Made by a program: the position numbers and the translations under genes
Source of the DNA: Streptomyces atratus
GTDB lineage: Bacteria; Actinomycetota; Actinomycetes; Streptomycetales; Streptomycetaceae
Assembly: GCF_900119365.1 (NCBI RefSeq)
Contig: NZ_FPJO01000018.1
Coordinates: forward strand, 1 to 64,000
Direction: 5' to 3'
DNA: 64,000 nucleotides
Part shown: positions 8,214 to 18,379 of the stretch, in pieces
Layout of the letters: each line of letters begins with the position of its first letter
Position numbering within the stretch: the stretch's first letter is position 1
The notes under the pieces: model-generated
The model's database searches: none
Told to the model about the DNA's origin: nothing
Seen by the model: only the letters and a program-made list of their open reading frames with translations

Positions 8214-8258
8214 CGGTGGCAAGGGTGACGAGTGGCCTGCGGACAGCGGGGGGAGTCA

Positions 8259-8675
8259 CTACGCGGCGCAAATGGCCTCGACGAAGTGTCCCACCTGCTC
8301 CTCCGGGAGGCGACGTGCGAGGTCCGCCTCGCTGATCATGCCGACCAGGCGATGGTTCTCGATGACCGGCAGCCGCCGGATCCTGTGCTCCTCCATGGCC
8401 CGCAGAACGTCATCCGTGTCGGCCCCGGCATCAATGCTGATCGGCTTGCCCTGCTCGAGCATGCCCGCGGTCGTGCTCTTCGGGTCCTTGCCCTTGGCGA
8501 GACACTTCACCACGATGTCGCGGTCGGTGACGATCCCGTGGAGCCTGTCGTCCGGCCCGCAGACCGGGAGCGCTCCGACGTCCAGCTCACTCATCCGGCG
8601 CGCCGCGACCTCCAGCGTCTCGTTCTCCTCGATGCAGGTTGCACCAGCGTGCATGATCTCCCGTGCAATGGTCAC
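8259..8675 (-). CDS. CBS-domain protein, 138 aa
   Basis: A pair of CBS motifs (a Bateman module) fills the 138-aa protein: ARRMSELDVGALPVCGPDDR with GIVTDRDIVVKCLA, then MEEHRIRRLPVIENHRLVGM with SEADLARRLPE. Such stand-alone modules bind adenine nucleotides and sense energy state. Close relatives include the hypoxia-induced Hrp1-type proteins of actinobacteria. It lies on the same strand as a second CBS protein and an FtsH protease, a set often seen together in dormancy or stress loci. The 450-nt gap upstream suggests its own promoter. The start is MTIAREIMHAGATC, with GAAGGAGA upstream on the minus strand. Confidence 0.85.
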   Translation of the reverse strand: MTIAREIMHAGATCIEENETLEVAARRMSELDVGALPVCGPDDRLHGIVTDRDIVVKCLAKGKDPKSTTAGMLEQGKPISIDAGADTDDVLRAMEEHRIRRLPVIENHRLVGMISEADLARRLPEEQVGHFVEAICAA

Positions 8676-9128
8676 GGCCGTCTCCTTCGGGCCTCAGGAT
8701 CTACGCGGGCAGAGCCCATGGATTCGGGCACGCCCAGAATCGGTCCTCCATGAATCCAGTGTGGATTCTTCGTATCCCGTACGCATGCCGGCCAAGAGGG
8801 GCCACCACTTGAGCCCTCGCTGCGAGGAGGCAGATGGCCAGGTCACAGCTGCCGCTGTACGAACCGGCCGCATATGGCTGCCCGGCCCCGGCCCGGCCAG
8901 GGGTGACCGGCGAGGGACCGCGTCCGCAGCAGCGCGGGTGACGTCGATCCCAGCACCAGGGCGTGCCGCACAGGGCGCACGCGCCGCCAGGCCAACGATG
9001 GGGAACTGATACCTGAGACCGCACGCGTGCTCGGGCCCGGTCGGACCTGACGTCGACGTCAGGTGACACCAGGACAGCCTTGCACAGGTGTCGCCTCGGT
9101 ACGCGCGCCGCAGCCCAGTGGTGGGCGC
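8676..9128. other. Intergenic region between the two CBS genes
   Basis: About 450 nt with no convincing frame. It must hold the promoter of the 138-aa CBS gene and probably a terminator for the upstream pair, but I cannot point to either. Confidence 0.3.
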
Positions 9129-9662
9129 TCAGGGCACCGCCGTTCCACGGTAGCCCCGCCGAAGCGGGAGTCCAGGCAACACTGTGGACGGGGCCCGCAG
9201 CCGCGTGTCGGCGGGTTCCTTCCGCACCGGACGACCGGCGAGGGCCGCGACGATGTCTGCTGCGGCCAGCACCCCGGCGAGACGCCCGCCTTCCTCCAGC
9301 ACCAGCACGGCGTCGGCTTCGGTACAGCTCATGAGGTCGGCTGCGTGCTGTACGGTCTGCTCGACATGTACGAGCGCCGACCTGCGGGCGGGCAGGAGGT
9401 CGCCCACGCGCAGGCCGGACAGCGAGGCGGCCGGTGCCGCACAGACGACCGCCACGTCGGCCCTGTCCAGCAGGCCGGCACAGCGACCGTCCGGATGCAC
9501 GACCGGAAGGTGACGGGAGCCGGATCGCTCCAACAACTCCCAGGCCACGAGCACGGTTTCGTCGACATCGATCGTGACCACAGCGGTGCGCATCACGACG
9601 GCAACCGTCCGCGCCAAGACCTCCTGCTCACCGTGGACCGGCCCCGGCTGGTTCTTCTCCAT
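9129..9662 (-). CDS. CBS-domain protein, 177 aa
   Basis: A 177-aa protein with two CBS repeats: VVTIDVDETVLVAWELLERS with RHLPVVHPDGRCAGLLDRAD, then ALVHVEQTVQHAADLMS with DAVLVLEEGGRLAGVLAAAD. The C-terminal 30 residues are basic and unstructured. The gene begins 36 nt after the end of ftsH, so the two are likely one transcription unit. Bateman modules commonly regulate partner enzymes or act as nucleotide sensors. The link to FtsH is inferred only from adjacency. Confidence 0.8.
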   Translation of the reverse strand: MEKNQPGPVHGEQEVLARTVAVVMRTAVVTIDVDETVLVAWELLERSGSRHLPVVHPDGRCAGLLDRADVAVVCAAPAASLSGLRVGDLLPARRSALVHVEQTVQHAADLMSCTEADAVLVLEEGGRLAGVLAAADIVAALAGRPVRKEPADTRLRAPSTVLPGLPLRRGYRGTAVP

Positions 9663-9698
9663 GGTCGCTCCTTCTTGTTTGCGAGCGTCGCCGCGGCG

Positions 9699-11654
<1,956 letters not shown>

Positions 11655-11912
11655 CGGACGGCTCCCTTGGCGGAAGGGTGAACCTCGGGCGAGACCTTTC
11701 CCGTGATTCGAAGAGGTGTGGATCGCAGACGGGCGTCCCACTTCCAGGATCAACGCCTTCTCCGCCATCGGCAGGAGCGAACGCACCGAGTCGGGTCCGG
11801 GTCACGCGCGGTCCCGGCCGGAGAAACCAGCCGACCAGAACCAGGAGTCCTCGGCCCTCCACCACACCGGCCTTGGGCGACGAGTCTGGAAAGTGCTTTT
11901 CAGGAGCTTGTT

Positions 11913-12140
11913 ATGAAACGATCCGCACCTCAGCAGGCCCCCGAGCTCCACGTGCAGGTCCTCGGGGAGCTGTCACCGGACGGCCGGGTACGCGCGGGAC
12001 AAAGTACACCCGGAATGGGCGGAGGCGGACCCGCAACGGGGGCGCAAGCGGACATGAACGGCCGCGGCTACCCCCTCGGCCGACCACCAAGTAAGTCTCC
12101 GTCCCACGGCGCTCCCCGCACCGCTCTCCGTCCGCGGTGA
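11913..12140 (+). CDS. Possible small protein, 75 aa
   Basis: An ATG at 11913 is preceded by CAGGAGC six bases upstream and starts MKRSAPQQAPELHVQVLGEL. The first 28 residues look like protein. The rest is glycine/proline-rich and may be chance. It is divergent from ftsH. No family is recognised. Confidence 0.25.
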   Translation: MKRSAPQQAPELHVQVLGELSPDGRVRAGQSTPGMGGGGPATGAQADMNGRGYPLGRPPSKSPSHGAPRTALRPR

Positions 12141-12668
12141 GTCCGTTGTGAAGTGAGCACCGGCAGTCAGGGCCGGGGCCTTCCGGGGCTACCCGGGGAC
12201 CGACGGCCCACGGGTGTCTCACGTCGGTGCTCTGGCGACTGCTGCCACTCGTCGCGCGCTCCCGGGATCAGGCGGCAGCGTCGCCCGCGCCCACCGGTTC
12301 TCGGCCGTTCGGGCAGCCTACGGTCCGTGCGCCCATGGCCGGGAGCCTTGGTGCCATGGAGAGGACTCCCTGACGAAGGGAGCTGCCACTCCGGGCACGG
12401 CTGTCGCGCAGACTGAGGATGGGTGTCTGCGAGCGCGTTCATCGATGTATTCCGGCGTGCGTACGGATACACGCTGGGGGCGCACCGGCACCCAACTGAG
12501 CAGGGGCATCGAGTAGAAGCGATCTGCGGCCTTCGTCGTGATCGCTCAGGTTGAGGACAGACGCCCACTCATGTCCGGGCGGTGCGCGGCTGCGTGGGGC
12601 GGGAACGAAGCAGTCACGGTGCCGGTGATCACGTGAGTGTCTACGTCCCATGAACACCGAGCGAGCCC
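12141..12668. other. No recognisable gene
   Basis: Roughly 530 nt upstream of the ISAs1 remnant. Frames on both strands translate to arginine/serine-rich shadow sequence. The left end of the ISAs1 element should lie near its 3' side, but I cannot define the inverted repeat without the right end. Confidence 0.3.
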
Positions 12669-13333
12669 GTGCCTGCCCTGACATCCTCCAGCAGCGTCCC
12701 CGCCGTCGCCCAACTGGGCCCCCGGGACACGTCCGATCCCACACAAACCGTCTGTGACCTGCGTGTCTTCCTGGAAGCGATACCCGATCCGAGGAAGGTA
12801 CGCGGACGCTACCGGCTGGACTCACTGCTGTGCTGCGCCATCGCCGCGGTCCTGGCCAGCGGGCGGTCACTGGCCGCGGCCCGCGAAAGGGCCACCGACG
12901 CCCGGCCGAACTCCTGCACTGGCTCGGCCTGCCCCGCGACCCGCTCACCGACCGTATCCGCCCACCCCACCCCGGCACGATCCGCCTGCTCCTCACACGA
13001 CTCGACGGCAACGCCCTGGACCTGGCCATCGGCCGTATCTCACCGCCCGCGCCGCGCCGCCCGGCCCCGACGAGGACCCGCCGGCCCACAAAACCGTGAT
13101 CAAACGGGCCATCGCCGTGGACGGGAAGACCCTGCGCGGCTCACGCACCGCCCAGTGCACAGCAACCGTCCTGCTCGCAGCCATGGCACACGCCGGGGAA
13201 GTCCTCGCTCAGCAGCAGATCGCCGACAAGAGCTACGAAATCCCCGCCTTCGAACCCCTGCTCGCCCCGCTCGACCTCACCGGCGCGCTGATCACCGCGG
13301 ACGCCCTGCACACCCAGCACGACCACGGCGGCT
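12669..13333 (+). pseudogene. ISAs1-family transposase, frameshifted and 3'-truncated
   Basis: Begins MPALTSSSSVPAVAQLGPRD and carries the family's N-terminal domain (FLEAIPDPRKVRGRYRLDSL, then LAAARERATDA). Frame breaks near 12905 and 13030 separate it from LHWLGLPRDPLTDRIRPPHP and LLLTRLDGNALDLAIGR. The catalytic part resumes with KRAIAVDGKTLRGSRT (first Asp), QQQIADKSYEIPAFEPLL and ALITADALHTQHDH (second Asp), then stops. The final catalytic Glu region is missing. The element is inactive. Confidence 0.8.
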
Positions 13334-13906
13334 ATGCGTGGCGGGAGCCGGAACAGGCGCAGCCCGTCGTGGAAGGAGCGGCGGGCTTCTACTTCGGGGT
13401 TGGTGGAAGGGTGGAGGGACAAGGCCAACTCGCCACCGTTACCGGGGCCTGGCGATTCCCACTCCCTGGGACGCCACGGGATGAGGGCAATCACCACGAT
13501 GCCGTCGGGGCTTGAGGAGAGCCGGGCGCGGTGCTCGCATGCCCGGTCACCGACCTGCCCGGCAACGTAGGCGCACAGTTCGGTTATCAGCCACTCGACC
13601 AGCAGCAGCGAGCCCTCGCGCAGCCTGCCCGTCCTCCTGCCAGCTCTCCAGCGTTTCCGTCAGCGTGCGGTGCAGCTCCCAGTTGGCCGGCGGCGGTCCG
13701 TCCGCGCCCGGAGCGTGCCGGGCGGCTACGCCAAGGAACGCACTGCCCTCAAGAAGCAGTGGCAGCCGGTGAACTGGCACTGGGCCGACGGAACAGCCCC
13801 ACTGCACCGCCTCTGATGGCGCAGCGCGGCCGGGCCCGGTGCCATGAGGCGGCGTTCCTGTTTCCGCCCGTCCGCCCTCACGGGCCGACGGGCGATTCGC
13901 GCAGAT
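13334..13906. other. Gene debris including a C-terminal tail
   Basis: On the plus strand AKERTALKKQWQPVNWHWAD ends at a stop at 13816 and looks like the tail of a real protein whose body is lost. On the minus strand the segment starting near 13497 (MVIALIPWRPREWESPGPGN) looks like a protein head cut off by the ISAs1 copy. Neither can be assigned to a family. The rest of the interval is not protein-like. Confidence 0.3.
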
Positions 13907-14075
13907 TCAGACAGTCTTGTAGGCGACGTATCCCCATTGCTCACTGTCCGCACACGACATCCAGCGGAACAGTTCCAGGCGGGCCAGTGCTTTCGACGTC
14001 CAGCGCCGTCCGTGCAGCAGTTCCCGCTTGAGGCCCTGGAAGAACGACTCGGCGGCTGACTTGAACCGGCAGTGG
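13907..14075 (-). pseudogene. IS3-family transposase, C-terminal-region fragment
   Basis: The minus strand reads KSAAESFFQGLKRELLHGRR, then WTSKALARLELFRWMS, the segment around the third catalytic Glu of IS3 OrfB proteins. It then runs out of homology into CADSEQWGYVAYKTV and stops at 13907. Both the N-terminal part and the normal C-terminus (YYNxxRxHSxLGYxSP) are missing. An immobile fragment. Confidence 0.65.
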
Positions 14076-14111
14076 GGCGCCCTCCCCGTGCGGGGCCCCC
14101 GCGGCCGGGGC

Positions 14112-15179
14112 TCACTCGTACTCAGTGCCGCCCTTGCGGGTCAGGTACGCCGGGCTGACCGCCTTGGCGATCGCCCGTCCGCCGACCACCGGGCTGTGGC
14201 GCTCGACGGCCGGGCGGATCACCACACCCTCACGCAGATGCAGTTCACGCCCGGAGACGGTCTCCCACCCCGAGGCGAGCTCCAGCACCTTGTCGATGTC
14301 GTACGGGCCCTCGTACAGCCTGGGTACGAGCGGCAGTTCACCCTCCAGCAGGTCTGCCGGATTCAGCCGGCGAACCTGTCCGGCTATTTCTGCGGACAGG
14401 TCGAAGACCGCGTACCCCAGCGTCTCGCCGCGGGCGTCCGCGCCGTAGTCGAGGTCCTGCACCCCGGCGCCGTACACCTCGCCGAAGATGCCGACGCGTG
14501 TCGCGCCCAGCTTCTCGGCGAGACGCGCCGCCGCCGCAGGCACGCCATGGGCGTGGACCGCGCGCCAGCACAGATTGCGCGGGTCCTCCTTCAGGGCGAG
14601 CCCCTTGGCCCCGAACCCCTTGGACGATACCCATGTACGACCGTCCTCCACGGTGTACGTGACCAGGCAGGCCGAGCCGTGCACCTTCTCGGTGAGGACG
14701 ACCGGCTCCCCGGGCTCGAAGATGCCCGGATAGCGCTGGACGTTCTCGATGTCGCACCAGGGCAGCAGATCGGGCGCGGACTCCACCTCTCCGTTCATCG
14801 TGGGCGGGATCGGCGGCACCCACTTGGTGATGCCCAGCAGCTCGGCGAAGTCGGTGCCGTCCGCGGCCGCCCGGGCCAGGTCGACGTCCGCCAGCGCCCC
14901 CGGGCGGCAGACGATGCCCTGCGACAGCTCCCCGCGCAGCCGCACCGCCTTCACCCGGTCGGCCGTGCTTCCGGCCAGACGGCCGGTCAGGCCCAGCTCC
15001 TCGATCAGCCCCTGCGGGAGGACGGACTGCTCCGGAATGTAGACGGCGACATCACCGCTGCGGTACGCGCCCTTGGCGACGACGGCCCGGTACAGGCCCA
15101 CCTGGGCCAGTTCGAGGGCGTCGGCGTTCGGGTGCTCGTGGATCGTCAGCGTTTCGGCGGTCACATGCAGCGTCGACAT
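14112..15179 (-). CDS. RNA ligase (ATP), DraRnl/Rnl5-type, 355 aa
   Basis: A 355-aa nucleotidyltransferase. The N-terminal 110 or so residues form an OB-fold-like module (LTIHEHPNADALELAQVGLY, then SGDVAVYIPEQSVLP). The ligase domain has motif I KVHG with the predicted AMP-accepting Lys165, followed by GRTWVSSKGFGAKGL and the IFGEVYGAGVQDLDYG motif (IIIa-like). The C-terminus has LREGVVIRP (motif IV) and RAIAKAVSPAYL (motif V), so the full set is present. GGAGGAG seven bases upstream of the ATG at 15179 supports the start. The order, OB fold before the catalytic domain, matches the Deinococcus-type ligases that seal nicks with a 3' RNA end. It is a single gene among transposon debris. Its substrate is unknown. 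Confidence 0.88.
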   Translation of the reverse strand: MSTLHVTAETLTIHEHPNADALELAQVGLYRAVVAKGAYRSGDVAVYIPEQSVLPQGLIEELGLTGRLAGSTADRVKAVRLRGELSQGIVCRPGALADVDLARAAADGTDFAELLGITKWVPPIPPTMNGEVESAPDLLPWCDIENVQRYPGIFEPGEPVVLTEKVHGSACLVTYTVEDGRTWVSSKGFGAKGLALKEDPRNLCWRAVHAHGVPAAAARLAEKLGATRVGIFGEVYGAGVQDLDYGADARGETLGYAVFDLSAEIAGQVRRLNPADLLEGELPLVPRLYEGPYDIDKVLELASGWETVSGRELHLREGVVIRPAVERHSPVVGGRAIAKAVSPAYLTRKGGTEYE

Positions 15180-15344
15180 GTCAGGGCTCCTCCGGTGTGG
15201 TTTTCATCGCCCCCTACTGTCCGGAACGCGGCCCGTCCGATCCACTGAATATTGTGAACGCCGCCGACGTCAACTCCCCGTTGGACACGGCCCGTAGGCC
15301 GTCGAGCAGGACCAGAACATCCTTCAGACCGAACGTTCTGTCCC

Positions 15345-15430
15345 CGCTGTTCCCCGCTGCTGGAGCACCTCGTCACTGCCGGCTGTCTCGGCCGCAAGAC
15401 CGGCCGCGGCTTCCGCAACTACAGCTGTGC
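15345..15430 (+). pseudogene. 3-hydroxyacyl-CoA dehydrogenase, C-terminal tail
   Basis: A short in-frame stretch PLLEHLVTAGCLGRKTGRGF followed by RNYS is the classic end of FadB/HbdA-type dehydrogenases. The remainder of the gene is missing, and the frame has no native stop before it meets the convergent VOC remnant. It is a deletion scar. Confidence 0.4.
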
Positions 15431-15431
15431 G

Positions 15432-15690
15432 TCAGTCCAGGCAGAACTCGTTGCCCTCAGGGTCGGTCATCACGATGAAGCCGGCGCTCATCGGGGGAGC
15501 GGGCTCATAGCGACGTACCCGCTTTGCTCCCAGTGAGACGAGCCGGTCGCACTCGACCTCCAGCGCCGCCATCCGCTCCTCTCCCTGCAGTCCGGGAGCC
15601 GCGCGGACGTCGAGGTGGACGCGGTTCTTGGCGACCTTGTCCTCCGGCACCTGCTGGAAGAACAGCCGTGGGCCGTGCCGCCCCCGCTCC
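15432..15690 (-). pseudogene. VOC (glyoxalase-like) protein, C-terminal half
   Basis: The minus strand encodes RLFFQQVPEDKVAKNRVHLD, then LQGEERMAALEVECDRLVSL and SAGFIVMTDPEGNEFCLD, the second beta-alpha-beta-beta-beta unit of a VOC domain with the metal-ligand-like Glu in GNEFCLD. The first unit, expected upstream, is replaced by glycine/arginine-rich sequence, so the gene lacks its N-terminal half. The frame is open to 15785, but no family sequence is present there. Confidence 0.55.
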
Positions 15691-15699
15691 CGCCTCAGG

Positions 15700-15797
15700 T
15701 ACGCGAGGGCCCCTCCCTGAAGTGGCCCGCGGGCGCGGGGGAGATCAAGGGCGCCTACACCGACGTCGAGGTCTACCCCACGCACACGACCAAGTAG
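15700..15797 (+). pseudogene. Unidentified C-terminal gene tail
   Basis: EGPSLKWPAGAGEIKGAYTD followed by VEVYPTHTTK and a stop at 15797 reads like a genuine protein end with good third-position GC. The body is missing upstream, where the opposite-strand VOC fragment begins. I cannot name the family. Confidence 0.3.
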
Positions 15798-16160
15798 GGG
15801 TGGTGCCCGCGGGCTGCTCCTGGCGGCGGGCCTGCTGAGGGATCACCGGCCCGGACTGCGCGGCAGGTGCCGCGCCGCGGTACGTGGTGGCCGCCGCCCG
15901 CTTCAGCGCCTCCTGGCCGCATCCTTCCCGGGGCCGGCCCCGGCGGGACGGACGTCGGAGGTGTGGGGGACCGGGCCGGGCTCGGATCGTCGCTCCGCCC
16001 CTGGTCGCGGTCACGGTGATGGCAGGTCCCGCCCTGTTCTGACGCAGACGAGCTGGATCCAGGAGTGCATCCGCTCACTCAGCCGGATGTCTGCGCTCGG
16101 GCGGGCGCGCCGTCCAGGGAATGGGCTCGCCTTGCGCGCTGAACCGGGCTCCTGCTTGCC
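15798..16160. other. No recognisable gene
   Basis: About 360 nt of high-GC debris between the unidentified tail and the IS30 fragment. Nothing convincing on either strand. Confidence 0.35.
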
Positions 16161-16526
16161 GTCAGGGACGCGATCGCCTCCACGATCACCACGCTGCCCG
16201 AGCAGCTGCGTCGCTCGTTGACCTGGGACCGCGGCAAAGAACTCGCACAGCATGCCCGGCTCCGCGTCGACACCGGCCTCGAGATCTACTTCGCGGACCC
16301 GCACAGCCCGTGGCAACGCGGCACGAACGAGAATACGAATGGGTTGCTGCGGCAGTACTTTCCGAAGGGCACGGACCTCTCCCGATGGCAGACAGACGAC
16401 CTCGCAGCCGTTGCACTCGCCCTCAACAGCCGCCCCCGCAAAACCCTCGGATGGAAGACACCCGCTGAAGCCCTCGACGAACACCTGCTCTTGACTCAAG
16501 AAGCCGGTGTTGCGACAACCGATTGA
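16161..16526 (+). pseudogene. IS30-family transposase, C-terminal fragment
   Basis: The frame reads VRDAIASTITTLPEQLRRSL, then TWDRGKELAQHARL (second catalytic Asp), IYFADPHSPWQRGTNENTNG (catalytic Glu in NEN), LLRQYFPKGTDLS and LNSRPRKTLGWKTPAEAL. These are the hallmark motifs of IS30 transposases. The N-terminal helix-turn-helix and first Asp are missing. The tail (LLTQEAGVATTD) overlaps in another frame with the next IS3 fragment. Confidence 0.8.
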
Positions 16527-16529
16527 GTC

Positions 16530-16863
16530 CGCGCAAGATACGTCGATCAAGCTCACAACTCGCCTGCTGCGAGCGGGGATCCAGGCGTCCATGGGCTCAA
16601 TCGGGGACTCGTACGATAACGCCCTCGCGGAGAATCTTTGGATGCTGATCAAGACGGAGTGCATCCGCGGCCGGGTCTTCACCACCCGAGCCGAGACCAA
16701 CCTCACGCTCTTCGAATACATCGACGGCTTCTATAACTCCCGCCGCATCCAGAAACGACTCGGCTACCTCAGCCCCGTCGAGTTCGAGGAGAAGCACTAC
16801 GCCAACCAGGCAACGACCGAACGAACGAACCTGAAGCCCCGTCAACCCGCACTGACCAGCTGA
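16530..16863 (+). pseudogene. IS3-family transposase OrfB, C-terminal fragment
   Basis: LTTRLLRAGIQASMGSIGDS, YDNALAENLWMLIKTECIRG (third catalytic Glu), TLFEYIDGFYNSRRIQKRLG and YLSPVEFEEKHYA are the conserved C-terminal third of IS3/IS51-like transposases. The first two catalytic Asp residues are lost on the 5' side. It follows the IS30 fragment directly. Confidence 0.8.
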
Positions 16864-16899
16864 TCAACACCTCCCGCAGGTCGGGGGAACCTCAAACAC

Positions 16900-17335
16900 G
16901 TTCCGGCATGACGGATGGTTACGGCATTCCACTGGGCCGCGTCCTGGCCGGAGCCAATCGCCACGACTCCCCGCTGCTCGTCCCGACCCTGGACCTGCTG
17001 GACGACCTCGGCCCCCTGCCCGACGACATCACCGCGCACCTGGCGCCGGCTACGACTCCGACAAGACCCGCGCCCTGCTCGCCGAGCGCGGCCTGCACGG
17101 CCGAATCGCTCACAAAGGCGAGAAGGCGCCGATCCAGGCAGGTCAGAGGTGGCACGTGGAGCGTACCCACGCCTGGCAGGACGCCTTCCAGCGCCTCGCC
17201 CGCTGCTACGAGCGGCGGACCATCGCGATCAACGCGTTCTTCGATCTCGCCGACACCATCATCACCGTACGCAGCCTGATCCGCCAGGCATGGACAACCC
17301 ACCGCTGGGACGAACGCCCGCACCGCCGCTCATGA
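16900..17335 (+). pseudogene. IS5-family transposase, C-terminal part, frameshifted
   Basis: MTDGYGIPLGRVLAGANRHD and SPLLVPTLDLLDDLG lie in one frame. After a small deletion near 17045 the next frame continues YDSDKTRALLAERGLHGRIA, AGQRWHVERTHAWQDAFQRL (catalytic Glu) and FFDLADTIITVRSLIRQAW, ending at 17335. It is related to, but distinct from, the intact IS5 transposase at 18398-19249. Confidence 0.75.
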
Positions 17336-17343
17336 ACCCACGC

Positions 17344-18342
17344 CTATCCGCGCACGATCGATCCATCCGGCCGAATCCTGGTCCACGGGCCGGTATCGCT
17401 GGTGCCCTTCGAGGCCACGATGACCTCGGCGACGCCATCGCGGAATGGCCGAACGGCCCTGAACCTGGTGCCGTACGGGATCCGCCAGGTGCCCGACCCG
17501 TCTATCAGCCCGTACACGCCGTGATCACCGCCGCATACGCCAGGGCCCACCCAGAACAGGTCGAGGTCTTCGGCGGTGTACGCGGCCTGGTCGTAGGAGC
17601 CGCCCAGCGCGTATCCGAGCAGGTGGTAAGAATCATCTGGGCCAACGCCAGCCATGCGCGGCTCGTCAACAGCCTTGTCGTAAGCCATTCGCAGTTCGGC
17701 TACCTTCGCATCGTCGAACTCGGCGATGTGCTGCTCGTGCAGATCCATCTCCGCGTCGAGCCATTCGGTGAACGTACCCGCCACGTCCTGGGGCGCACCG
17801 TCATAACCGATCCACACGGCGATCTTGTCCTCGTCCCCGGCTGGACCGAACGAGTAGCCCGCGTAATCGGGCAAGTCCCAGCTGGCGAAGAGCGCGTGCA
17901 GACACCGGGTTGGCTGGTCCTTGGCAGGACGGGGGAAAGCGAAGTCGGGATCGCATTGATCGACCGACTGTTCGGGACCGCATTGATTGACCGACAGTGC
18001 GGCCATGGCCTCAGGGGGAAGAAACGCGAACCCTTCAATATCGCCGCCGTAGTTGAGCACGGGATAGCCGACCTCCGCCACGAAGGCGCGGTAGTCGGCA
18101 GGCAACAGGTGCTCCAGGTCCGCCCCCTGCGGGTGCTCCACGCTACGTACGTAGCGAATCTGTGCCGGCGTGTAACGCAACCCCCACCCGAGCCCCCTCC
18201 CGACAAGTAGCCGCTCGAACTCCCTCCAACGGGCCACCGCATTCATGGCACCGGCAGCCGGCTCATCCGCAACGCTGGGCTCAGCCCCCAGGCCGTCAAC
18301 ACTCAGATCATCAGGCATGACCGGCACGATAACTGCACGCAC
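17344..18342 (-). CDS. SMI1/KNR4 (SUKH) family protein, 332 aa
   Basis: The central part carries the SUKH signature LLPADYRAFVAEVGYPVLNY followed by GGDIEGFAFLPPEAM. The C-terminal 70 residues (HGVYGLIDGSGTWRIPYGTR) look like a WG-type beta repeat. SUKH proteins are best known as immunity proteins against nuclease and other polymorphic toxins. No toxin gene is adjacent, so here it is an orphan. Possible starts are the ATG at 18342 (MRAVIVPVMPDD) and a second ATG at 18318 (MPDDLSVDG). A nine-residue tandem repeat (SVNQCGPEQ / SVDQCDPDF) marks a recent 27-nt duplication inside the gene. Confidence 0.75.
   Translation of the reverse strand: MRAVIVPVMPDDLSVDGLGAEPSVADEPAAGAMNAVARWREFERLLVGRGLGWGLRYTPAQIRYVRSVEHPQGADLEHLLPADYRAFVAEVGYPVLNYGGDIEGFAFLPPEAMAALSVNQCGPEQSVDQCDPDFAFPRPAKDQPTRCLHALFASWDLPDYAGYSFGPAGDEDKIAVWIGYDGAPQDVAGTFTEWLDAEMDLHEQHIAEFDDAKVAELRMAYDKAVDEPRMAGVGPDDSYHLLGYALGGSYDQAAYTAEDLDLFWVGPGVCGGDHGVYGLIDGSGTWRIPYGTRFRAVRPFRDGVAEVIVASKGTSDTGPWTRIRPDGSIVRG
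17952..18005. repeat. 27-nt tandem duplication inside the SUKH gene
   Basis: Two adjacent 27-nt units both begin CGCATTGAT (17952 and 17979) and differ at a handful of positions. They encode the nine-residue repeat in the SUKH protein without disturbing its frame. Confidence 0.7.
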
Positions 18343-18379
18343 CGACAGGTGACGTCCACGAGGCTGAACCGCCGACTTA

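Noticed and set aside
12153..12568. Several 60-130-aa frames on both strands before the ISAs1 remnant
   Set aside because: All are low-complexity and overlapping, with no ribosome sites.
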